9,143 nucleotides of DNA from an uncultured Lachnospiraceae bacterium. GTDB taxonomy: Bacteria; Bacillota; Clostridia; Lachnospirales; Lachnospiraceae. The notes under the pieces are model-generated. The model had not been told where the DNA came from and did not search any database. It worked only from the letters and a program-made list of their open reading frames with translations. The stretch covers positions 1-9,143 of the forward strand of contig CACZRA010000313.1 of assembly GCA_902783395.1 (NCBI GenBank), given 5' to 3'. This document shows, one piece after another, positions 1-6,184 of this stretch (position 1 is the stretch's first letter; every line of letters starts with the position of its first letter). Both the position numbers and the translations under genes were made by a program.

Positions 1-808
1 ACTTTGTCGTAAGAGCGACATATTTCCTGTAGCCCATGTGCTCCTTAACCCAGTCCTTAAGAGTAAGCTCATACTGCGCAAGCTTTCTTAACGTATCATT
101 GACCTCAGCCTGACCGAGCTCCTTTGCCATATCCTTGGCTATAGCCTCTATTCCGTCCTTATCCTCAGCATGCTTCTGGTATGCCTCGAAAAGATCCAGC
201 TCGGATTCCTCCTCTATCTCTACATCAAGATTGTAAAGCTGCTTTATGGGCGCGTTACATGCAAGGAAGTTTTGAGGTCTGGGACCGAAGGATATTATCT
301 TTAAGTTCTTGAGACCAACTACTGCACGGACTATAGGCAGGAAGTCATGGATCATATCGGCACACTCATCTGCATCGCCGACAGGATACTCGGGAATATA
401 AGCCTTCGTATTGCGAAGTGCGAGATTATAGCTCGCATTGAGCATACCGCAGTATGCATCTCCTCTTCCGTCAAGAAGATCGGCCTGGCTTTCCTCAGCT
501 GCTGCTATAAACATCGAAGGTCCGTCAAAATGCTTTGCAAGAAGTGTCTCCGAGATTTCCGGACCGAAATTGCCGAGGTATACTACAATGGCGTTACACT
601 CGTTCTTCCTGACGTCCTCAAGTGCCTCAACCATCTGTGTCTCACTCTCGATGATACAGACAGGACATTCATAGATGTCATCCTTGTCATACTTCTTCGT
701 GTAAGCCTCTACCAGCGCCTTCCTCCTGTTTGTCGCAAGCTCTGCCGGGAAGCAGTCTCTTGACACGGCCACGATACCAACTTTTGCCTTTGGGATGTTA
801 CTTACCAT
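1..808 (-). CDS. L-fucose/L-arabinose isomerase-family protein, N-terminal part (runs off left edge)
   Basis: The first 269 codons of a gene whose 3' end lies outside the window. The protein starts MVSNIPKAKVGIVAVSRDCF and contains CPVCIIE (48-54), VVYLGNFGPEISETLLAKHF (75-94), AAAEES (102-107), GRGDAYCGMLNASYN (114-128) and ISFGPRPQNFLACNAPIKQL (172-191). I recognise this as the N-terminal and central alpha/beta domains of the L-fucose isomerase / L-arabinose isomerase-like superfamily, whose members usually run to about 450-500 residues and interconvert aldoses and ketoses with a divalent metal. The metal ligands of the family lie mostly further C-terminal, so activity cannot be judged here. 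The start is fixed by an AGGAGG at 818-823, nine bases before the ATG. The substrate is unknown; many clostridial relatives are annotated only as fucose isomerase-related. The nearby GH9 and kinase genes fit a sugar-utilisation setting but may be separately transcribed. Confidence 0.8.
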   Translation of the reverse strand, partial: MVSNIPKAKVGIVAVSRDCFPAELATNRRKALVEAYTKKYDKDDIYECPVCIIESETQMVEALEDVRKNECNAIVVYLGNFGPEISETLLAKHFDGPSMFIAAAEESQADLLDGRGDAYCGMLNASYNLALRNTKAYIPEYPVGDADECADMIHDFLPIVRAVVGLKNLKIISFGPRPQNFLACNAPIKQLYNLDVEIEEESELDLFEAYQKHAEDKDGIEAIAKDMAKELGQAEVNDTLRKLAQYELTLKDWVKEHMGYRKYVALTTK

Positions 809-994
809 ACGTTTTTTCCTCCTGTAGTATGTAGATATTATTGTACCCCCGCTGTATGCGGATGATGAAAGATTAGGGTTGTAATCCGGCGGTCATGTCT
901 TCTGTGGGATTCTTCTGTTATATGATTGCTCCAGAAACTGACCCGACATATGTATAAACATGAGCCGTCCTCCCGGAACCGGAATACGGATATA
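809..994 (-). other. Long 5' leader / intergenic region before the isomerase-like gene
   Basis: The gap between the kinase stop and the isomerase start is about 245 bp and holds no convincing gene. A GTG-initiated frame of 69 codons (838-1047) covers the promoter and lacks homology-like character, so it is not called. Read as RNA on the minus strand, the leader can form only small hairpins, such as GATTA-N6-TAATC and CCGC-N5-GCGG. I recognise no riboswitch class. An AGGAGG (818-823) sits just before the isomerase ATG. No convincing terminator for the upstream kinase gene is seen. Confidence 0.4.
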
Positions 995-1023
995 ATTATA
1001 AATCTTTTGTGAAATCTGAGCAA
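995..1023 (-). promoter_or_regulatory. Putative sigma-A promoter for the isomerase-like gene
   Basis: On the minus strand a -35-like TTGCTC (1018-1023) is followed after 17 bases by a perfect -10 TATAAT (995-1000). Transcription would start near 988 and give a leader of about 180 nt before the isomerase ATG. The -35 match is only partial, but the spacing and -10 are ideal. Confidence 0.55.
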
Positions 1024-1053
1024 TAATAAACATGATCCCGGTATCACCCCATA

Positions 1054-1941
1054 TCAGCAGTATCTGTCAAGGATACGCTGAACGGAGTAAAAATAGCTGC
1101 CGCCGAAAAGATTAAGGTGGTTAAGCAGATGGTATAGATTATAGAGATCTTTTCTGTCATCATACCCCGGTCCGACAGCTTTTGTATCCCGATATGCTGA
1201 GTAGAAATCCCCGCCGAAGCCTCCGAAAAGCTCTGTCATCGCCAGATCCGCCTCATGATGTCCGACATAAGCCGCAGGATCTATAAGCCAGGCCTCCCCG
1301 TCACTTCCTGTCATATAATTCCCGCTCCAAAGATCTCCGTGCAGCAGGGAAGGCTTCTCAGGCTCTGTCAGATACCGGTCTATCCTGTCCAGAAGGATAT
1401 CTATCCTTTTCCTCATACCTCTGTCAAAATACCGCTCAGCCCGTTCAAACTGAGGCTTAAGCCTGCAGTCTCTGAAAAAAACCGTCCAGCTTTCCCGGGG
1501 CTCATTCAGCTGATATCCCGCGCCGATGTAATTGTCATGTGCAAATCCGTATCTCCCGTTTGACAGAAAGTCTTCACAGGGCGCGGAATGCATGAGAGCC
1601 AGATTTCTCCCGAAATGCTTATTAAAATCCGGCACTCTTCCGGCTGATCCTATATAGCTGAGGAGAAGAAAAGAACTGCTTCCGTCATATCCCAGTGCCA
1701 ATACCTCCGGGGTTTTTAACGTTCCTGTCTTTTTTATGGCATACAGTCCCTCAGCTTCCTTACGGAAAAAGTCAATGTTCTCCCTGCGGTTTGATTTCAT
1801 GAATACCTTTGAACCGTCTGAAAGACACACGGCACGGGCATCATTGATATCCCCTCCCGAAACCGGAACGGTCCTGTCAACGGATATGGCTTCTCCGAAT
1901 ATGCTCCTTATCGCTTCGGCTAAGGATCCGTACTCCTTCAT
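1054..1941 (-). CDS. Fructosamine/ketosamine-3-kinase family protein
   Basis: A 295-residue protein, the normal length for the fructosamine kinase family (protein-kinase-like fold, related to aminoglycoside phosphotransferases). Visible motifs in order are the glycine-rich SGGDIND (28-34), FMKS with the probable ATP-binding Lys49, RKEAEGL with Glu62, YGFAHDNYIG (131-140), the catalytic HGDLWSGN (201-208; Asp203 as base, Asn208), and the metal-binding LIDPAAYVGHHEADLAM (219-235; Asp221). Family members use ATP to phosphorylate C3 of the sugar on glycated amines, which then fall apart, so they act in protein deglycation; many bacterial members have untested substrates. The ATG overlaps the GH9 stop codon as ATGA and has no clear ribosome site of its own, so it is probably translated by coupling to the GH9 gene. 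All key residues are present, so it should be active. It acts in the cytoplasm. Confidence 0.88.
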   Translation of the reverse strand: MKEYGSLAEAIRSIFGEAISVDRTVPVSGGDINDARAVCLSDGSKVFMKSNRRENIDFFRKEAEGLYAIKKTGTLKTPEVLALGYDGSSSFLLLSYIGSAGRVPDFNKHFGRNLALMHSAPCEDFLSNGRYGFAHDNYIGAGYQLNEPRESWTVFFRDCRLKPQFERAERYFDRGMRKRIDILLDRIDRYLTEPEKPSLLHGDLWSGNYMTGSDGEAWLIDPAAYVGHHEADLAMTELFGGFGGDFYSAYRDTKAVGPGYDDRKDLYNLYHLLNHLNLFGGSYFYSVQRILDRYC

Positions 1942-3728
1942 CTGTCAAAAAAAGCCGCCGCGAAGAGAAGAGAAGAATTCCAGTAGATGGCGATCTCATT
2001 CGTACTGTAGCTTAAGTAATGATCCCTGTAGCATTTCTGTGCCGGAGTTCCGGCATCGGCATATTTCTTTATTTCATCATCGGCAAGCCAGATGCAGGGT
2101 CCTCCCACCATCTCTCCCGGGATCGGTCTGTCGATCTTGTCCGCAACCGCTACTCTGTTGTGCGGATCCTTTACCGCATGCTCACCAAAGCACGTTACAT
2201 ATGACAGGTCCATGGCATTCATGCCTAAAATATAGTGGAGCTGGTTTAGTGCGGCTTCTTCATATATGCTGCTGTCGGATCCACCGCCCCGGGTACACTT
2301 CTCCGGCCCCCTGTCTGTCTCCCGTTCCGCGGGGATCTGTTCCAGGGCGAGGCTTGCGAGGATCAGCACATCTGCCCGGTTTGATACGAGCATATTGCTT
2401 CCCCATACAAAATCCTGCTTCAGCATAGCCAGTGGACAGCCCTCCTTCTGAAGGGAAACGAATACATCCGCTCTCTCACAGAGCATATCGATCATCCTTT
2501 TCTTAAGCTCCCATCCCGCCTTGTTTTCCGGATCAAAGATCACTGCAACGGCGGCCAGGGTTGATACATCCTGCCATCCGAAACCGTCATCCGTGCTCCT
2601 TCCGTCAGAATGCGGATGATCCTTCAGATAAAGGTCAAATTCCACTATCAGATGCGCCAGATAAATATCCTGTCTGGTTTCCTCCTTATTTGCTCTGGAT
2701 GCCGTAATGCTGCGGTCACCCTCGTTCTTCACACCGGTATCCGTCCTGAGAAGCTCCGCAAATGCCCACATACGTTCATCAATATCCGATGTATCTGTAT
2801 ATTCTCCCGTATTACATCCTTCCGGATTATGAAAATCGGTGTTTTCGGGATTGCTCATAAGCCACTGCCCCGCCATATATGCCTGATGCATGCAGCTCCT
2901 GGCAAAATCCGGATCATGGTCCGCATAGACTCTTGAGGCAATGCACATAGCAGCAGCAAAATCAGCCGTGGAAAGACTGGTGACCGGAAACATCACCATC
3001 TCCTTATCATCCTCATCAGGCATCACATAATCACAGAATACGTAGCTTGTCGCCTTATGATATACTCCTCCGTCCTCCGCCTGCATCTGACTTAAAAGAT
3101 CCAGTTCATACCGGCATTCATTAAGTATATCCGGTATACCGTTCCCCGATTCAGGTATATTAACGGTCTCATTGAACGCTTCCGGGAACAGCTCATAAGC
3201 ATATAACATATGCGCAACTGTAACAGCTCCGGCACTCGCATATCTTCCGTAGTCTCCGGCATCGTGCCATCCTTTTGAAAGAGGTATCTCTTTATTACCT
3301 CCGAGCAGCTTCACGGGGGAAGTGTGACAGGCACTTCTTTTAAAGATCCCTGCATGCTTTTCAGACAGTTCACATCCGCATCTTTGGAAATAGAAGAACT
3401 TTAACAGCGCATTCTTAAGTGACTTATATACATGCGGCTCCACCTTAAACGAAACGGAACGGTCTCCCCTGTCCGATTCGATATGATAGATTCCGGGGGC
3501 TTTCACTTCCGAAAAATCCAGACGATACACCTCACATCCCGCGGTCTCGTCATGTCCCGCGTTATTTACATCCACGGCGGCTTCCAGTCTGGTGCCTTCG
3601 TTATCATCCACAATATAGAATTCCCCGGGTGTATCGCTTATGGCAAGCTTTACCGCTTCCGGCAGAAAACCCGTTTCATTTACCGATATCATTTTTTTCC
3701 CCATTATCTTTATTATGTTCTTTTTCAT
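1938..3728 (-). CDS. Cytoplasmic glycoside hydrolase family 9 enzyme (CelD_N-type domain plus GH9)
   Basis: A 596-residue protein with the usual two-part GH9 layout. An N-terminal Ig-like CelD_N-type domain (about 13-96, starting ISVNETGFLPEAVKLAI) is followed by an (alpha/alpha)6 catalytic domain (about 103-596). GWHDAGDYGRY (153-163) holds the paired aspartates Asp156 and Asp159. YILGMNAMDLSYVTCFGEHA (499-518) and DPHNR (521-525) precede IPGEMVGGPC (536-545). The general acid is Glu578 in STNEIAIYWNSS (575-586). Family 9 enzymes invert the configuration while cutting beta-1,4-glucans or their oligosaccharides. No signal peptide, membrane segment, dockerin or binding module is seen, so it should act inside the cell on imported cello- or beta-gluco-oligosaccharides, perhaps as an exo-enzyme; this is inference. 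The ATG at 3728 has a weak site (AAGAGA); Met13 at 3692, preceded by GGGG six bases upstream, is a possible alternative start. It lies 62 bp after lysR. Confidence 0.9.
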   Translation of the reverse strand: MKKNIIKIMGKKMISVNETGFLPEAVKLAISDTPGEFYIVDDNEGTRLEAAVDVNNAGHDETAGCEVYRLDFSEVKAPGIYHIESDRGDRSVSFKVEPHVYKSLKNALLKFFYFQRCGCELSEKHAGIFKRSACHTSPVKLLGGNKEIPLSKGWHDAGDYGRYASAGAVTVAHMLYAYELFPEAFNETVNIPESGNGIPDILNECRYELDLLSQMQAEDGGVYHKATSYVFCDYVMPDEDDKEMVMFPVTSLSTADFAAAMCIASRVYADHDPDFARSCMHQAYMAGQWLMSNPENTDFHNPEGCNTGEYTDTSDIDERMWAFAELLRTDTGVKNEGDRSITASRANKEETRQDIYLAHLIVEFDLYLKDHPHSDGRSTDDGFGWQDVSTLAAVAVIFDPENKAGWELKKRMIDMLCERADVFVSLQKEGCPLAMLKQDFVWGSNMLVSNRADVLILASLALEQIPAERETDRGPEKCTRGGGSDSSIYEEAALNQLHYILGMNAMDLSYVTCFGEHAVKDPHNRVAVADKIDRPIPGEMVGGPCIWLADDEIKKYADAGTPAQKCYRDHYLSYSTNEIAIYWNSSLLFAAAFFDR

Positions 3729-3748
3729 TATCTCTTGCGATTCATATA

Positions 3749-3793
3749 TAATAAGACATTTTTCTTTTATCTGCCATATCCGCAGTCTTATTA
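3749..3793. repeat. 9-bp inverted repeat between lysR and the GH9 gene
   Basis: TAATAAGAC (3749-3757) and GTCTTATTA (3785-3793) are perfect reverse complements with 27 bases between them. The right arm includes the lysR stop codon. As minus-strand RNA it could form a 9-bp, AU-rich hairpin with a large loop. As DNA it could be an operator flanking a weak GH9 promoter, for which TATTAT near 3748 is a possible -10. No T-run follows, so it does not read as a terminator. Confidence 0.45.
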
Positions 3794-4684
3794 ACCGGAT
3801 TTATTATTATTATCCAGGATATGTTTCAACATCTCACCCGCGGCTTTTGGAATAGGCCTTTCCCTGCTCCACACAAGCAGATAAGAAGCTTTTGCCAGAG
3901 GATGGGCTATCCTTTTTATCACAACCCTGTCATCTTCCTCCATCACTCCCTCCGCTATGGGAAATATCGCTATACCTACTCCGGCCCTTGCAAGCTCTCT
4001 TACATTAATGAGATGCGCCACACGGCAGACGATATTCAGCGGTTTCTCCGGATCCGGCATCCATTTTCTGAATTCTGCCGATCTCGATGCCCTGGACGGT
4101 ATTATCAGATCCTTATTTTCAAGATCTGCAGGCTTAACCGACCTTCCCCGTTTGGAAGCAAGGGGATCCTCCCTGGGTATGATCGCAGCCCACGACTCAG
4201 AATGAACCTTCCTGCAGTTCATTTCCGGATCAGAAAAAGGCTCCATTATAATGGCAAGATCGCAAAGTCCCTTATGCAGCCTGTTCACTATCTCATCAGT
4301 TGTTCCTGTCCAGAGATCGAACTGTACATACGGATTCATCTGATGGAAAGAGGATATCCAGCCTGCAAGAAGATGCGGACCGTATCCTTCAACCGTTGCG
4401 ACATATATCCTTCCGTGAAGTCCGCTGCTCATTTCGGATATATCATCCTTTGATCTGCTTTCAAGTTCCAGTATCTGCGTTGCATACTGCTTGAAGAGCA
4501 GCCCCTCCTCCGTAAGATGGATCATATGGGGGCTCCTTTCAAAAAGCTTCGCCCCCAGCTCCTCCTCAAGATCCTTTATCTGTCGTGAAAGAGGCGGTTG
4601 AGCAATGTTCAGCTTTTCCGCCGCTCTCGTAAAATTCATCTCGTCCGCCACCGCCATGAAATATCTTATATGCCTGAGCTCCAT
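3791..4684 (-). CDS. LysR-type transcriptional regulator
   Basis: A 297-residue protein of standard LysR length. Residues 1-60 are a typical winged helix-turn-helix: MELRHIRYFMAVADEMNF, then TRAAEKLNIAQPPLSRQIKD as the recognition region, then LEEELGAKLFER and LTEEG. A linker helix (about 61-90) joins a periplasmic-binding-protein-like effector domain (about 91-290) with the common GRIYVATVEG entry and a late RELARAGVGIAIFP stretch (229-242). The start at 4684 is chosen because the family begins exactly at MELRH. A longer in-frame start at 4816 would lie upstream of the promoter's -10 and within its -35. The ribosome site is poor: GGGGG lies 12 bases before the ATG. The gene is on the same strand and directly upstream of the GH9 and kinase genes, so it may control them, although LysR genes are more often divergent from their targets. 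The effector is unknown. Confidence 0.93.
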   Translation of the reverse strand: MELRHIRYFMAVADEMNFTRAAEKLNIAQPPLSRQIKDLEEELGAKLFERSPHMIHLTEEGLLFKQYATQILELESRSKDDISEMSSGLHGRIYVATVEGYGPHLLAGWISSFHQMNPYVQFDLWTGTTDEIVNRLHKGLCDLAIIMEPFSDPEMNCRKVHSESWAAIIPREDPLASKRGRSVKPADLENKDLIIPSRASRSAEFRKWMPDPEKPLNIVCRVAHLINVRELARAGVGIAIFPIAEGVMEEDDRVVIKRIAHPLAKASYLLVWSRERPIPKAAGEMLKHILDNNNKSG

Positions 4685-4787
4685 TATCCGGGCATACCCC
4701 CTTTTCCGATCCCCGTCTGCGCAGCAGCAGTCCCGTAAAGCAATTCCTGTTTCTCTGTCCATACCCGCTGAGTATGATACTTCACCT

Positions 4788-4816
4788 ATTATAAGCGCCC
4801 TGTGATACAGACACAA
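4788..4816 (-). promoter_or_regulatory. Sigma-A promoter for lysR
   Basis: On the minus strand TTGTGT (4811-4816) is followed by a 17-base spacer and a perfect TATAAT (4788-4793). Transcription should start near 4781, giving a leader of roughly 97 nt. An odd palindrome, AGTATGATACT (4771-4781), lies exactly at the predicted start site and is a candidate autoregulatory site. Confidence 0.65.
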
Positions 4817-4872
4817 GAGTATCTCCCATCCCTCCCCACTCTATCGCGTTCACAAAATCTTCACAATTTTTA

Positions 4873-4899
4873 TTAGCACTCACCATTGACGAGTGCTAA
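4873..4899. promoter_or_regulatory. CIRCE operator (HrcA-binding site)
   Basis: TTAGCACTC, nine bases, then GAGTGCTAA: a perfect match to the CIRCE consensus bound by the HrcA heat-shock repressor in Firmicutes and many other bacteria. It overlaps the -35 box and spacer of the hsp20 promoter, so repressor binding should block RNA polymerase. No hrcA gene is in this window. Confidence 0.95.
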
Positions 4900-4914
4900 T
4901 AAAGGTGGTATAAC
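4886..4914 (+). promoter_or_regulatory. Sigma-A promoter of hsp20, overlapped by CIRCE
   Basis: TTGACG (4886-4891), a 17-base spacer, then TATAAC (4909-4914): five of six matches to consensus in each box. The -35 begins in the CIRCE loop and ends at the first base of its right arm, and the rest of that arm lies in the spacer. The transcript should begin near 4921. Confidence 0.8.
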
Positions 4915-4920
4915 ATAATC

Positions 4921-5051
4921 ATTCCGAGGGGGACGGTCCCCTGAGGACCGGTACTATTGACGAGAAGCCACGTTGCAAAGGCCCAATCCCAAGCAGGATC
5001 TGACGAGGCCGGAGCTTCGGAGGCAGAGCAAATAAAAAAGGAGGTAGCATT
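4921..5051 (+). other. Structured 5' leader of hsp20
   Basis: About 130 nt between the predicted transcription start and the hsp20 ATG, GC-rich and without a gene. CGGTCC (4934-4939) can pair with GGACCG (4945-4950) across a 5-base loop. Alternatively GGGGA (4928-4932 region) can pair with TCCCC (4937-4941), which excludes the first hairpin. Further down, CCGGAGCTTCGG (5009-5020) can form a short hairpin. The 9-mer ATTGACGAG at 4956-4964 repeats the one at 4885-4893 in the CIRCE region, and TGACGAG recurs at 5001-5007. The ribosome site AAGGAGG (5038-5044) is in an A-rich stretch that looks unpaired. Confidence 0.5.
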
Positions 5052-5504
5052 ATGTTGTACACACCCAGTATTTTAAGAAACAGTTTATTCGACGATCTTT
5101 TTGATGATGATTTCTTCACAACGCCTTTTGCGAATCTTGACAGCTTCAAGGGAAACGCTGGCGAGCTCATGAGGACAGACGTAAAAGAGAATAAGGACTC
5201 CTACGAGCTGGAAATGAGTCTGCCGGGCATTGACAAAAAGGACATCAAAGCATCCCTGAAGGACGGATATATGACGATCAGCGCATCCACTTCAAAGAGC
5301 AATGATGAAAAAGATACGGATCATCACTATATCCGCAGAGAAAGATACCAGGGCTCCGTAAGCAGAAGCTTCTATGTAGGGGACGCGGTAAAGGAAGAGG
5401 ATATCAAAGCTAAGTTCGAAAACGGTATCCTGACGCTTACGGTACCCAAGAAGGTTGAGGAACCCAAGGTAGAGGAACAGAAATTTATCGCCATCGAAGG
5501 CTGA
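5052..5504 (+). CDS. hsp20: Small heat-shock protein, Hsp20/alpha-crystallin family
   Basis: A 150-residue ATP-independent holdase chaperone that keeps unfolding cytoplasmic proteins soluble. A short N-terminal arm rich in Phe and Asp (1-38) leads into the alpha-crystallin domain (about 39-134), with TDVKENKDSYELEMSLPGI (42-60), DIKASLKDGYMTISAS (64-79) and the signature FENGILTLTVPK (122-133). The C-terminal tail ends in the I-X-I oligomer-docking motif (Ile146-Ala-Ile148). The start is secure: AAGGAGG (5038-5044) lies seven bases before the ATG. The gene stands alone, with its own CIRCE-overlapped promoter upstream and a strong terminator downstream, so it is most likely heat-induced through release of HrcA. 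Length and motifs are those of the Hsp18-type proteins of clostridia. Confidence 0.96.
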   Translation: MLYTPSILRNSLFDDLFDDDFFTTPFANLDSFKGNAGELMRTDVKENKDSYELEMSLPGIDKKDIKASLKDGYMTISASTSKSNDEKDTDHHYIRRERYQGSVSRSFYVGDAVKEEDIKAKFENGILTLTVPKKVEEPKVEEQKFIAIEG

Positions 5505-5565
5505 AATATTGGCGCCCCGAATGATTATGCTGCAGACCTTCGACGATCTTAATATCATTCGCACC

Positions 5566-5611
5566 ATCTCCTGCCGGAACGATACCGGCAGGAGATATGT
5601 TTGAATTTTTT
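5566..5611 (+). terminator. Rho-independent terminator after hsp20
   Basis: ATCTCCTGCCGG (5566-5577) pairs perfectly with CCGGCAGGAGAT (5585-5596) across a 7-base loop, giving a 12-bp GC-rich stem. A T-rich stretch follows, ending in six T (5606-5611). It should end the hsp20 transcript 60-100 nt after the stop codon and insulate the tad operon. Confidence 0.9.
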
Positions 5612-5612
5612 C

Positions 5613-5641
5613 TTGACAAAATACACCATGGGGTGTAGAGT
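5613..5641 (+). promoter_or_regulatory. Putative promoter of the tad operon with operator-like palindrome
   Basis: A perfect -35 TTGACA (5613-5618), 17-base spacer, and a -10-like TAGAGT (5636-5641, four of six). It begins one base after the hsp20 terminator T-run. The spacer holds the inverted repeat TACACC (5622-5627), ATGG, GGTGTA (5632-5637), whose right end enters the -10 box. A palindrome in this place resembles the operators of CsoR/RcnR-type repressors, which often read ATACCCC...GGGGTAT, but the identity of the regulator is unproven. Confidence 0.6.
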
Positions 5642-5760
5642 GTCTTTACTTCAAAAATCATATTGTGATTTTCGTAAGCCGTATTTCAACGGCAGGTGAT
5701 GCACAGACAGTGCAGACCTGATATCAGACAAAAAGATTATACAGGAATCAGAAAAAGTAT
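5642..5760 (+). other. Hairpin-rich 5' leader of the tad operon
   Basis: About 115 nt between the predicted promoter and the tadV start. Three hairpins follow one another: AAAATCA (5654-5660) with TGATTTT (5666-5672); GCCGT (5678-5682) with ACGGC (5689-5693); and CAGGT/TGCAC (5693-5704) with GTGCA/ACCTG (5710-5720), split by a small GA/G internal loop. The third overlaps the palindrome CTGATATCAG (5718-5727). I see no match to the c-di-GMP-I consensus or to another riboswitch I know. Confidence 0.45.
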
Positions 5761-6174
5761 ATGAAGTCGTATATGTTTTTGGTCACGCTTTTCATCTGCG
5801 CTCTGACGGATATCGTGACCTACAGGATCAAAAACATGATCCTTATCATTTCAGCCGCAGGGCTTCTGCTCTGTGATCTGTTCATATCGGAACACGGTGA
5901 TCCCATATCGGACCTTACCTCAGGTATCGTGGTATTCCTTATCCTGATCCCCTTTTATATGGCAGGATTTTTAGGAGCCGGAGACGTAAAGCTTTTGATA
6001 CTCACCGCAATGTACACGGGTCTTCCGGTCATGTGCCGCATCACTGCCGCGGCTGCCGCAGTCTCTCTTGTCATTGCCATCATGATAAGCCTGGTCCGGG
6101 GGACTCCTCTCATAAAAACCAAATATCCCTTTGCCTTTGCATTGTTTCTGGGAGCATTCCCTTTCTGGTCATAA
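5761..6174 (+). CDS. tadV: Prepilin peptidase, A24 family (TadV/CpaA type)
   Basis: A 137-residue, largely hydrophobic membrane protein of the short A24 aspartic-protease type that cleaves the leader of Flp prepilins at the inner membrane. The two catalytic aspartates are visible: Asp17 in ALTDIVTYRIKN (14-25), in the usual D-x6-K/PN context, and Asp75 in GAGDVKLL (72-79). About four hydrophobic segments can be seen (about 5-16, 26-42, 53-71, 88-112), with a further one at the C-terminus. As in other Tad systems it lacks the N-terminal methylase domain of PilD. The ribosome site is weak (AGGA at 5743-5746, 14 bases away) and an in-frame stop at 5719 prevents any long upstream extension; Met5 is an alternative start. 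It is the first gene of the tad cluster and the next gene begins 10 bases after its stop. Confidence 0.88.
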   Translation: MKSYMFLVTLFICALTDIVTYRIKNMILIISAAGLLLCDLFISEHGDPISDLTSGIVVFLILIPFYMAGFLGAGDVKLLILTAMYTGLPVMCRITAAAAAVSLVIAIMISLVRGTPLIKTKYPFAFALFLGAFPFWS

Positions 6175-6184
6175 AGGAGGTCTT

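Noticed and set aside
347..763. Plus-strand open frame of 138 codons
   Set aside because: It lies antisense within the isomerase-like gene, which has clear family motifs and a ribosome site; the plus-strand frame has neither.
838..1047. Minus-strand open frame of 69 codons in the gap before the isomerase gene
   Set aside because: It starts with GTG without a ribosome site, covers a well-formed promoter, and its product has no recognisable domain.
1736..2428. Plus-strand open frame of 230 codons
   Set aside because: It is antisense to the kinase and GH9 genes. Its Pro/Ser/Cys-rich product is typical of a shadow frame.
3821..4453. Plus-strand open frame of 210 codons
   Set aside because: It is antisense to lysR, with no ribosome site and no recognisable domain.
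4685..4816. Longer lysR start at 4816
   Set aside because: The added residues do not belong to the LysR family, and this stretch holds the lysR promoter with a perfect TATAAT.
5628..5699. Possible 23-residue leader peptide starting at the ATG in the promoter palindrome
   Set aside because: Its ATG lies upstream of the predicted transcription start and has no ribosome site.
5678..5720. c-di-GMP-I riboswitch before the tad genes
   Set aside because: Considered because such switches often control pili, but the conserved GGGCAAACC and GACGCAAAGC-like elements are not present.
6131..6184. Longer start of the TadZ-like gene inside tadV
   Set aside because: AGGAGG at 6175-6180 points to the ATG at 6185, and the extra residues are a frame-shifted reading of tadV.
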